A stretch of DNA of 64,000 nt, taken from positions 1,054,001 to 1,118,000 of the forward strand of contig NZ_CP116398.1 in NCBI RefSeq assembly GCF_029643245.1, read 5' to 3'. Position numbers and translations under genes: made by a program. The stretch's first letter is position 1; every line of letters begins with the position of its first letter. Source of the DNA: Methylomonas sp. EFPC3. GTDB taxonomy: Bacteria > Pseudomonadota > Gammaproteobacteria > Methylococcales > Methylomonadaceae. The notes under the pieces are model-generated. The model saw only the letters and a list, made by a program, of their open reading frames with translations. It did no database searches and was not told the DNA's origin. Below are positions 37,852 to 46,300 of this stretch, one piece after another.

Positions 37852-38161
37852 TGAGTGTAAAGATCGATTCTGGGAATTTCATTGATTCGATTACCTGCCA
37901 GCGCCGGACATTAAAAATGGATAACAGTAGACGAAATTCAATTGTTTGACGGTTAACAAATACTTAGTCGGATTAGCTTGCCATATTTCGAGTTTTTGGC
38001 GAACGGTTTCCCGCCAAACCGTGGAACCTTCCGCAGATTTTCATATTCGGTTCTGAATAGTAGTAAAAAAATTGAGTTTGGCTTGGTTGCCTGCGTTGTA
38101 AACTGAAGTCCTATCGCTTGGTCCGGAATTCGGTTTGGGTGGACTGAGGCCGCCGGTCTAT
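37852..38161. other. Intergenic leader of the TonB-YfiR-kinase operon
   Basis: 310 bases without a gene, between the first receptor and the broken end of the amine oxidase gene. On the minus strand this is the promoter and leader of the six-gene operon. It is more AT-rich than its surroundings near 38060-38075 and 37905-37975. No reliable -35/-10 pair, Fur box or known riboswitch was seen. It does hold a compact pair of overlapping inverted repeats at 37995-38022. Confidence 0.6.
37995..38022. promoter_or_regulatory. Two overlapping, mutually exclusive inverted repeats
   Basis: TTTGGCG at 37995-38001 pairs with CGCCAAA at 38012-38018, and ACGGTTT at 38003-38009 pairs with AAACCGT at 38016-38022. 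Both are perfect seven-base stems and share 38016-38018, so an RNA from either strand can hold only one. Position is about 145-170 bases upstream of the operon start. It could be a structured leader, a protein operator or chance. Confidence 0.35.
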
Positions 38162-38320
38162 TTAGGTACCGGGATTGTTGAGCGCCGCATATACCCGCTC
38201 TGCGGCAACCAAAGCACCTTCGAGATAACCGCCTTGGTCGACGGCGGTTTCGCTGCCGGAAAAGTATAACTTATCGTTCCACAGGTCTAGCTGCAACCAG
38301 CGGTTGCCGTAAATGGGATG
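38162..38320 (-). pseudogene. FAD amine oxidase, C-terminal remnant
   Basis: The last 52 codons of a flavin amine oxidase, cut off from the rest by an insertion sequence. The frame reads IYGNRWLQLDLW then FSGSETAVDQGGYLEGALVAAERV, the FAD-binding C-terminal signature of monoamine oxidase-like proteins, and stops at 38162. Removing the element with one copy of the flanking ATG joins this part in frame with the N-terminal part at 39791-40723, giving 362 residues. On its own it has no start of its own and is not expected to be functional. Confidence 0.9.
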
Positions 38321-38325
38321 ATGGC

Positions 38326-38340
38326 ATGGACTCCTCCCCA
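38326..38340 (+). repeat. Left subterminal inverted repeat of the IS
   Basis: Fifteen bases (ATGGACTCCTCCCCA) that are the exact reverse complement of 39774-39788. The repeat starts five bases inside the left border. Confidence 0.9.
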
Positions 38341-38394
38341 CCCCACGCGGTGTCATACTGCGCCAGAGAATTTAAACGGAGCGACGAGGAGTCC
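38328..38394 (+). promoter_or_regulatory. Hairpin that can hide the transposase ribosome site
   Basis: GGACTCCTC at 38328-38336, within the left inverted repeat, is the perfect complement of GAGGAGTCC at 38386-38394. The second copy contains the transposase Shine-Dalgarno (GAGGAG, six bases before ATG 38398). RNA that enters from outside the element would carry both copies and could fold so that the ribosome site is paired; RNA started inside would not. This is a known protective strategy in several other insertion sequences. Here it is inferred from sequence. Confidence 0.5.
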
Positions 38395-38397
38395 GAA

Positions 38398-39411
38398 ATG
38401 AATAGTAACGTGGTGGGTCTGGATACGGCAAAAAGCATTTTTCATCTGTACAGCCAGGCGGCGAACGACAGGCCGGTGAAAAAGAAACTGAGACGGGCAG
38501 AGATGCTGAGCTATTTCGCCAACTTGCCGGTTAGTCTGATTGGCCTAGAAGCTTGTGGCGGCGCTCACTACTGGGCGCGGGAGCTGACCAAACTCGGTCA
38601 TGAAGTCGTGCTGCTGAATGCCAAGTTTGTGAAGGCTTTTGTAGTCGGCAACAAGAACGACTTTAACGATGCCGAAGCCATTTTCACGGCGGTCACCCGG
38701 CCCAACAAACGTAAGGTAGCGGTGAAAGACGATGCTCAACAAGATATGCAGATGCTTCACCGCTTGCGCCAAGAACGGGTAGCCGAGCGCACGGCGCTGG
38801 CCAACCAGATGCGCGGTTTTCTGGCCGAGCGCGGCATCGTGCTGGCAACAGGCCTTAACAGCGTGCGCAAAGCCTTACCGCTGATTCTGGAAGACGCCGA
38901 CAATGCACTGACGTCCACGGGCCGCGAATTGTTTGCCGAACAGTATCAGCGTCTGGTAGCCATCGACGCTGACATTAAGGCCCACGAGCAACGTATCAGC
39001 CGCTTATGCGAGCAAAATGCGCTGAGTAAACGATTTCGGGACGTGCCGGGTGTTGGGCCGATCACCGCCACCATCCTGGCTTCGGACATTGGCGACGGCA
39101 AGGGCTATACCCGAGCACGTGATTACGCCGCCAGTCTGGGCGTGGTGCCCAGACAACACAGTAGTGGCGACAAACAGGTATTACTGGGGATTAGCAAACG
39201 CGGCAACCGCTACTTGCGCACCTTGTTGATCCACGGTGCGCGATCAGTGCTAAAAGTGTGCAGCGGCAAGACCGATCCGCTGAGTCGCTGGCTGCAAGGT
39301 CTGATCGAACGACGAGGCTTCAACAAAGCCGCCGTGGCGCTGGCCAACAAGAATGCCCGGATACTCTGGGCGATGGCGACGCAGGGCAAAGCATACCGAG
39401 CGGGGGCATAA
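38398..39411 (+). CDS. IS110-family transposase (DEDD recombinase)
   Basis: A 337-residue transposase starting at ATG 38398 (MNSNVVGLDTAKSIFH), preceded by a strong GAGGAG site; the frame is open back into the inverted repeat at 38326. The N-terminal RuvC-like domain has the acidic residues in GLDTAK, IGLEACGG and FNDAEAIF, and the C-terminal Transposase_20 domain has PGVGPITATIL, LGVVPRQHSSGDK with the candidate catalytic Ser, and SKRGNRYLRTLLIHGARS. These enzymes move DNA through a Holliday-like route guided by an element-encoded RNA. The frame is uninterrupted, so the element may still be active. Confidence 0.93.
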   Translation: MNSNVVGLDTAKSIFHLYSQAANDRPVKKKLRRAEMLSYFANLPVSLIGLEACGGAHYWARELTKLGHEVVLLNAKFVKAFVVGNKNDFNDAEAIFTAVTRPNKRKVAVKDDAQQDMQMLHRLRQERVAERTALANQMRGFLAERGIVLATGLNSVRKALPLILEDADNALTSTGRELFAEQYQRLVAIDADIKAHEQRISRLCEQNALSKRFRDVPGVGPITATILASDIGDGKGYTRARDYAASLGVVPRQHSSGDKQVLLGISKRGNRYLRTLLIHGARSVLKVCSGKTDPLSRWLQGLIERRGFNKAAVALANKNARILWAMATQGKAYRAGA

Positions 39412-39773
39412 CCACCGTTCGATGCCGGGTTATCCACCCTTTGCCCAACGCCTCCACGCGAGGGAAGGGCTCCGGCGTCGGGCAAAGCGTGGATAACCCT
39501 CAATCCGGTGTAGGGCAAGACAAACAGAGTTCAACAGATTGCGGAGGCAAGTAACTCAAAAGTGATGACATTCAACAGGTCAGACCGGTGCTTTTAAATC
39601 CCGTTCCGCGCATAGGTTCTTAAGAAACCGTTAGGATGATAGTGGAAAAAGCGCGCGGATAGATTCATCAGGGTCCGAAGGCCTATCAAGTACCTTCATC
39701 AAGAGACCGAATATATGGCTGCAATCTTGATCTCTGTTGGAAACATCAATTTTGATAACACTTGGCTTGCAAT
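39412..39773 (+). ncRNA. Candidate guide (seek/bridge) RNA region at IS right end
   Basis: About 360 bases between the transposase stop and the right inverted repeat hold no gene. In IS1111-type elements the guide RNA that pairs with donor and target DNA is encoded in this position. A strong structured segment opens the region (39427-39499). Exact RNA ends and loops cannot be set by eye; the call rests on family knowledge and position. Confidence 0.45.
39427..39499. repeat. Long inverted repeat just after the transposase gene
   Basis: Bases 39427-39446 and 39480-39499 are complementary at 19 of 20 positions, and within the 33-base loop ACGCC (39448-39452) pairs with GGCGT (39474-39478). The GTGGATAACCC arm recalls common REP-like palindromes, so this could be a guide-RNA stem, a transcription barrier, or a nested REP/MITE copy. 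Confidence 0.7.
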
Positions 39774-39788
39774 TGGGGAGGAGTCCAT
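39774..39788 (-). repeat. Right subterminal inverted repeat of the IS
   Basis: Fifteen bases ending GGAGTCCAT, the exact reverse complement of the left repeat at 38326-38340. It ends two bases inside the right border. Confidence 0.9.
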
Positions 39789-39790
39789 AT

Positions 39791-40723
39791 ATGGGTAATC
39801 GGCGGTAGGCTGTCGGCGTCCGTTGCCGTGAAACGCTCCCCGCTCCAGTCCTGAATTTGCAGATCGGCCGGCGTCGCCGCCGATTGGCCGAATACAGTCA
39901 CCAAATGGCTGGCGACCAACTCCGGCAACTGCTGGCGGTATTGTTCGCGTAGCTGCGCCGGGATGCCGAAAAAGCCGAACAAAGCGGCAGAGCCGGACTG
40001 CGGATCGCCAGCGTCGTAAATCTCCGAAAGTATCGCGCCGGGATACGCCGCCAGCGCATTACCCGACCAGCCTTGACTCTGCCAGAAGGCTTTCGGGTAG
40101 GCGATGGCCGCTTTAGCGTGTCCAGCCATCCAGGTCTGCGTCGCGTGGCAGATGTCCGCCAGTTTGGCGGGTAAGGCCGGTTCAAAACGTATCCGGGCGG
40201 CTATCAGGCGCGGCGGCATCGCCAAAACGGCTTGTTTGGCCTTGATGAGGCGCAGCGAACCGTTGACCGAGAACGCCAGTTCCACATATGTGCCGCAGTC
40301 CGCAACCCGGTCCAGACACCAGCCCAAATGCAAAGGTGTATTGTCCAGATTGCTCGCCAGCGCATCGGTTATACAGCCACAGCCACCCTGGATTCGATAT
40401 GCGCCGGCGTGGGTTTGCTTGTCGACATACTCGACTGGCTCGGCAACACTAGTCGCTTTATACAGGCTCAAACCGGTATCAGCTTGGTGGAACAGCGCCA
40501 AATTCAGCCGGCGGCACAACTTGACGATCCGCGGTTGCTGCTCAGGCCAGACCCAAGTCGGCCCTAAATCCGCCGCCGAGCCGTTCGCTAACCGAACCGT
40601 CAGGATACGTCCGCCATAGCGGTCGCGCGCATCGAACAGCGCAATATTGCGCTGGCCGTCAGCCAAACGTTCGGCCAGATATAGACCGGACAAACCGGCC
40701 CCGATTATGGCGATATCCAACAT
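39791..40723 (-). pseudogene. FAD amine oxidase, N-terminal part, disrupted by IS
   Basis: The first 311 codons of a flavin-containing amine oxidase. The start ATG at 40723 has AAGGA close upstream. The N-terminus IIGAGLSGLYLAERL is the Rossmann FAD motif (GxGxxG), followed by the acidic end FDARDRYGGRI and GPTWVWPEQQP typical of the monoamine oxidase/putrescine oxidase superfamily. After PPITH the frame runs into the IS and ends in 15 foreign codons at 39746. The missing C-terminus with the second FAD-binding motif is at 38162-38320. Without it the product should not bind FAD stably. The original substrate is unknown. Confidence 0.9.
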
Positions 40724-41253
40724 AACATCCTTCTCATTCGGTCTCGCAAAGTCTGGGGGGCGTTATTTGTGGCTTAAGTTCTATCGGACCGATCTGGTCT
40801 TCACGCCGCTCAGACACCGGATCGAGAGTTACATTTAGCTGTCAGGGTGATCAATCAGACAGCTTGGCGCTCAGTATCGGAACATTCAAAATCAAGGCCA
40901 ATTCCAAAAAATACGATATTTCGGCAGGTTGCCGGTATTGCGAACGGCAACTTCCAGCCGAAATTGTTACCGCATGCTGTGTCGATCAACACAAACGGAC
41001 AGGCGATTGTCTGGTTTCTTCCTGCTCTCTGGCATCGACTCGCAACCAAGCGGAGTGCATCTGGAATGGTTGATGGGCTATCCCATTTGACTGAGTAGGT
41101 TGAGCAGGGCTATTGCAGGAGTCAACTTCTAGAACAAGTTGGCAGGAGCCGAGAGTACGCTGTCGCCTAAAGACGGATTGTTGCTCGTGGTACGAGGTGC
41201 GATCCTTGATCTCGTGCGCTACTGGCCGGCTTGCCGGCAGCACAGGGCCTAAC
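40724..41253. other. 530-base region without a recognisable gene
   Basis: Between the amine oxidase start and the end of the broken pentapeptide gene. Several frames of 60-85 codons are open, but none has a good ribosome site, a known motif or a sensible composition. The part next to 40723 must hold the amine oxidase promoter. The remainder may be decayed sequence. Confidence 0.5.
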
Positions 41254-41997
41254 CTAGCTGATTAGCTGGGCCAGCTCGGCCAGTAAGACTCCATATTGAG
41301 TGCCGATAGCCGGCAGGTCTTTGAAAATGGCCGTCAGATCTTTCAACGTGCCTATGGTTTTGCTGATTTCGGTTTTAGGCGGATTTGCTTGACCGGCCTG
41401 GGCGGCGAGTTGGTCGATTTGGGTTTCCAAGGCTTGGCGGTCGGCTTTTTTCAACGGTGCATCGTCGATTAACGCGCCTAGCCGTTGCAGCAGGGTTTTC
41501 AATTCGCCTTCGGCCAGTTGTTCGATATGCAGGCTTTGTTGGTTGTAGTCTCCAACGGCGACGTTGCCTTGATTGACGTCGCCAATTTCGGTGTAGTGGC
41601 GGTGATCTTGTTTCATGTAAGACGTTTCGATAGTTATCGGTTTGTTTATCGCATCGTGGACAAACTGGGCCAGTAAATCGGCCTTGGCTTTTTCGGTAGC
41701 CGCTATTTTTTGGTCCGCCGTTCTGAGCTCATCGGCATGGTTCAATTTCAATGCCATCAGTTGCAATTGGTGTTCCTGCCGAAGCGCCAAAATCTCCACC
41801 TGTTTTTGCTGTTCCACCTCGGCATAAATCGCCGCTTTGTCGACCGCTTCGTGATCCTCGCGTTGCACCCGCAATACCACCGAATCGGCTTTGCGTTCCA
41901 TTTGCTGGATGAAGATGCCGCCGCCTTGGGCTTTAATCGCTTCTATCGCTCGTAGCAGGGCTTGCAGCTCTTCGGGGCTATGGGCGATGAAATCCAC
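41254..41997 (-). pseudogene. C-terminal part of a frameshifted pentapeptide-repeat protein
   Basis: The frame gives 247 residues from a GTG at 41997, but coding sense clearly begins earlier: in the same frame 41998-42140 reads NWNVDKTTRFDGAQ, then FVYLKRDKSENN and GEFGPGDFAKLYQEIANTV. That block is what follows pentapeptide repeats in a known family of membrane pentapeptide proteins, so this piece is the tail of the gene at 42077-43138. The tail has a Glu/Gln/Lys-rich coiled coil (about residues 55-105), then a GDVNQGNVAVGDYNQQ segment and a helical end. If the frameshift is real the tail is separated; translation from the internal GTG cannot be excluded. Confidence 0.75.
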
Positions 41998-42076
41998 GGT
42001 GTTGGCGATTTCCTGGTATAGCTTGGCGAAGTCGCCGGGGCCGAATTCGCCTTGCGGCGGGTTGTTTTCGGATTTG

Positions 42077-43138
42077 TCACGTTTTAGATAAACAAAACGG
42101 GCTTGAGCGCCGTCGAAGCGGGTGGTTTTGTCGACGTTCCAGTTTTTCCAGAATCGCGCCGGTAAATTCGGCTTCGCTGAAATCGGTGGTCAAAGCCATC
42201 GCTTCGCTCAAATCGGCGTCGCGTAAAAGGCAGGCGCGCAAATCGGCCTGGCTGAGGTCGGTGTGATGAAAATTGACTCCGGTCAAGTCCAGGCCAGCCA
42301 AAACCGCACCGCGCAGATTGGCGTGGGCAAAATTGCAATCGCCGATGTCGCCTTGGCCCAATAACAGTCGTGCCGCTTTCGATTCCAGAAGCGTCCGGCG
42401 AAAATCGGCCAAATGTAGATTTTTAGCCTGCTGCCAGCGACAGCCGATCAGAGCAGTGTCGTTAAAACGCGCTTGGCGCAAATTAGCCTGACGGAAATCG
42501 GCGTTATTCAAGTTTGCACCCCGAAAATCGCTGCCGCCCCAACTTTGCCAAGCTAGGATCAACCGGCGTAACGGCAGCAGCAGGGCTTCTTCGTGTTTAA
42601 AACCGCGCCAATTCAAATACCAGCCTAGTCCTATCCACGCGAAGGCAACCGCTACTGATACCACTACATCTACATCTATCGTTCCCCGTCCCGCTACCAC
42701 AACCACAAACGCTCCTGTTGCCGCTGCCACAGGCGCTGCTGCTCCCGCCACCACTCCCATTGCCACTCCCGCTACCGCTGGCGCTGGCGCTATCAATCCC
42801 GCTCCCACTGCCGCTCCCGTTCCCGCTATTGTTCCCGTCCCCAACATGATCACAAGTTGACTGATCCACAACGGCTTCCATTGTTGCCGGTTTAGAGACA
42901 GTAGCACGCCGCTGATAGTGACCAAGCTGAGAATGGCCAATATCACGACTAAATTGATTTCGGAGTTTTCCCGATGGGATGCCTTGAGAACTTCTTTGGC
43001 AAGTGTTAGCAAAATTCCCGTAGAAAACACGGATAAAAGGCAGGAAGAGGCGCCAGCGAATATACCGGGTACGAATTTACTGATGCTGTTCGTCCAAGTA
43101 ACTCCGGTTTTAACGCTGACGAAAGTGGCCTCAGTCAA
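42077..43138 (-). pseudogene. Pentapeptide-repeat membrane protein, N-terminal part, frameshifted
   Basis: 353 codons from a TTG at 43138. The product has two or three predicted membrane segments, a long Gly/Ala/Val-rich low-complexity membrane stretch (about residues 95-165), and then pentapeptide repeats (FRGANLNNADFRQANLRQAR and others, A(D/N)LxX pattern) to about residue 330. At a run of five A on the coding strand (42143-42147) the frame shifts and the last 23 codons are foreign. Deleting one A would continue ILENWNVDKTT into the downstream piece, for about 627 residues in all. Coding sense (DYRNQNLKGRSFRGKNLAGADF) also extends upstream to about 43250, with no ATG, GTG or TTG in frame there, so the start may be lost too. 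The architecture is best known from cyanobacteria. Confidence 0.75.
42671..42850. repeat. Low-complexity tract coding Gly/Ala/Val membrane stretch
   Basis: On the plus strand this reads as irregular six-base units such as GCTCCC, CCGCTA and GCCACT, giving alternating Gly, Ala, Val and Pro on the minus strand. Related pentapeptide proteins have the same kind of G/A/V stretch, so it is a feature of the protein rather than random noise, but the repeat makes the site prone to slippage. Confidence 0.6.
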
Positions 43139-43391
43139 ATCTGCTCCGCGAAAATCCGAGCCTTGCAGCTTGGCGCCGCTGAAATCGGCGCCCGCCAGAT
43201 TTTTGCCGCGAAACGAGCGGCCTTTCAGGTTTTGATTGCGATAGTCGAGCGTACGGTTCTTGTCCGAATGGTTTGCTAACGGCTGAGTTTACAGGTCAAG
43301 CTACCTCCAGCCAACTCAAGGCAATGCAATTGTGGTCTGTAGATCCAGCCAGCGCTTTATAATGGCGGTTTTTTGGTATCGATTCTAGAGC

Positions 43392-46300
43392 ATGTCCGTT
43401 CAGCCCGACCTAAGACGCCTGTCCCACCAACTAAACCAAACCATGAGCGCTGACCGCCACGCTCTGAAACGCCAGCTTGACCGGCTGCGCGGCGAATCGG
43501 GGAAGGGTAAGGATGTCTGGGGGCAAGTCCAGCAACTGGCGGAGAAAATCGAGCGTTCGGTCAGTCGCTGCAACCAGCGCCGCGCCTCGGTACCGGCGAT
43601 TGTGTACCCCGATTTACCGGTCAGCGGCAAGAAGGACGAGATCGCCGAGCTGATCAGGAACAATCAGGTCACCATTGTCTGCGGCGAGACCGGCTCCGGT
43701 AAGACCACGCAGTTGCCGAAGATTTGTCTGGAGATCGGTCGCGGCATAACCGGCATGATAGGCCACACCCAGCCGAGAAGGATCGCGGCGCGCACCGTGG
43801 CCGACCGCATCGCCGAGGAACTGGGCCAGGCCATCGGCAACACGGTTGGCTACAAGGTGCGCTTTCACGACCAGACCGCGCCGAATTCGCTGATCAAGTT
43901 GATGACCGACGGTATTTTGCTGGCCGAGACCCAGAACGACCGCTATCTGAACCAGTACGACACGCTGATCATCGACGAGGCGCACGAGCGCAGTCTGAAT
44001 ATCGACTTTTTGCTGGGTTATCTGCGCTGGCTGTTGCCGAAGCGGTCGGATTTGAAGGTGGTGATTACTTCCGCGACCATCGACCCGGAGCGCTTTGCCA
44101 AGCATTTCAACGGCGCGCCTATCGTCAACGTCTCCGGCCGCACTTATCCGGTGGACATTCGCTACCGACCGATTGAGTTGATCGAGGAAGACGACGAAAC
44201 CGACGCCGACTTGCAACAAGCGATTCTGGATGCGGTGGACGAGCTGTACCGGGATTTGCGCGGCGACATTCTGATCTTTCTCAGCGGCGAGCACGAGATT
44301 CGTGAAACCACAGAATCCTTGCGCAAGTCGCATAACAATGGCCGCTACGAGGTGTTGCCGCTGTATTCCAAACTCAGCGTGGCCGAGCAGGAGCGGGTGT
44401 TCAAACCGTCCGGCAACAAGCCGCGCATCGTGCTGGCCACCAACGTTGCCGAGACTTCATTGACCGTGCCGGGCATTCGTTGCGTGATCGATTCCGGCCA
44501 TGCTCGCATCAGCCGCTACAGCGCTAAAAGCAAGATTCAGCGTTTGCCGATCGAGCGCATCTCGCAAGCCAGTGCCAACCAACGGGCAGGGCGTTGCGGC
44601 CGGGTCGCGGAAGGTATCTGCATCCGGCTGTATTCGAAGGAGGATTATCTGGCGCGGCCGGAATTTACCGATCCGGAGATTTTAAGAACCAATCTGTCGT
44701 CAGTGATCTTGCAGATGGCGGCCTTGAAGCTGGGCGACATCGAGGAATTCCCGTTCGTCGAGCCGCCCGACGAGAAGATGGTCCGCGACGGCAAGACCTC
44801 GTTGTTCGAAGTCGATGCGCTGGACAAGCAGGGTAATCTTACGGAAACGGGCCGGCAATTGGCGAAGATTCCCACCGACCCGAAACTGGCGCGGATGCTG
44901 CTGGCCGCGGCGCAATTGGGTTCGTTGCACGAAGTGGCGATCATCGTTTCGGCGCTCAGCATCCAGGACCCGCGCGACAAGCCGGCCGATAAATTGCCCC
45001 AGGCCGAAGCCAAGCACGCCCAATTCAAGGCCGAGGATTCCGACTTTTTGACGCTGTTGAACCTGTGGAATGCTTTCGAGGAACAGAAAAAGCATTTGAC
45101 CAACAGCAAGCTGCGCAAATACTGTCAGGACAATTTTCTGTCCTACATTCGGATGCGCGAGTGGCATGACATTCACACCCAGATCATGCAGGTGGCGCGC
45201 GGCGATTTGGGCCTGAAGACCGCCGGCAACCCGGCCAACTACGAGCAAATCCACATGGCCTTGCTGCCGGGTTTGCTGTCGAATATCGGCTTCAGGCATG
45301 AGCAATATGAATACCTGGGCGCGCGCGGCCTGAAGTTTTTCATCTTCCCCGGTTCCGGCCAACACAAGGCGCGGCCGAAGTGGATCATGGCCGCCGAGCA
45401 GGTCGAGACCAGCAAGGTCTACGCCCGCACCGTCGCCAAGATCGAGCCGGAATGGATTGAGGCTTGCGCCCAGCACTTGGTCAAGCGCAATTATTACGAC
45501 CCGCATTGGGAGAAAAACGCCGGCCGTTGCGGTGTGTTCGAGCGAACCTTGTTGTACGGCTTGACCCTGACGGCCAAGCGCAAGGTGCCTTACGAGAACG
45601 TTGATGCCAAGGCGGCGCGGGAGATGTTCATCCGCCATGCGCTGGTGAATCAGGACTACCATTCCAACGCGCCGTTTTTTAAAGCTAACGAAAAACTGCT
45701 GGAGGAGGTGGGTTATATCCAGCACAAGGGCCGCCGCGTCGATTTGATCGAGGATGAGGAATGGCTGTACCAGTTTTACGACAAGAAACTGCCAACCGAG
45801 ATCGTCAGCGGCATCACCTTGGACCAGTGGCGCAAGCAGGTCGAGCGCGACAATCCCAAGATTCTGTTCCTGACCAAAGAAGACCTGACCCGCACCGACG
45901 ACAACCAAATCAACGACTGGGATTTTCCGGACAGCAAGAAAGTTGGCGATTTGACCATCGAGTTGCATTACCGCTTCGAGCCAGGCCACGACGAGGACGG
46001 CGTTACCGCGATCGTGCCGGTACACCAGCTCAACCAGATTCGGCAAACCCCGTTCGATTGGCTGGTGCCGGGTATGCTGGAGGAAAAGGTCGTGGCATTG
46101 ATCAAGGGCCTGCCCAAGCATCTGCGCAAACATTTCGTGCCGGTGCCGAACACCGCCAAGGCTTGTCTGGAAATCGAGCCGGATTTCAAAGGTTCGCTGT
46201 ACGAATGGCTGAGTAACCGCTTGCGCAAGTTAACCGGCGAGGCGATTCCGCTCAACGAGTGGCAGCCGGACGCCTTGCCCGAGCATTTGAAAATGAACTT

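Larger units (their letters stand above)
38321..39790 (+). mobile_element. IS110-family insertion sequence, IS1111-type, about 1.47 kb
   Basis: A complete-looking element inserted in the amine oxidase gene. Evidence: a full-length DEDD transposase, 15-bp perfect inverted repeats at 38326-38340 and 39774-39788 that lie a few bases inside the ends (the IS1111 pattern), and a three-base repeat ATG directly outside both ends (38318-38320 and 39791-39793). Reading the host gene across the gap restores an intact frame, which fixes the borders to within the three shared bases. The left non-coding end is short (77 bases) and the right long (about 380), matching IS1111-type rather than classical IS110 layout. 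No second copy is in the window. Confidence 0.9.

Noticed and set aside
37852-38161. Cyclic-di-GMP riboswitch in the operon leader
   Set aside because: Would suit the operon, but the conserved core and tetraloop-receptor motifs of the known class I and II types are not present on the minus strand.
38326-38397. 24 extra N-terminal codons of the transposase
   Set aside because: This upstream part lies in the element's inverted repeat; the known family N-terminus begins at 38398 after a strong ribosome site.
40847-41243. Short frames of 60-85 codons in the 40.7-41.25 kb gap
   Set aside because: They overlap in several frames, have no ribosome site or motif and look like chance.
42120-42160. 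Programmed -1 frameshift in the pentapeptide gene
   Set aside because: A -1 slip at GAAAAAC gives the wrong frame (TGTSTKPP). The downstream coding sense needs +1 or the removal of one A, and no stimulatory structure or +1 signal is visible.
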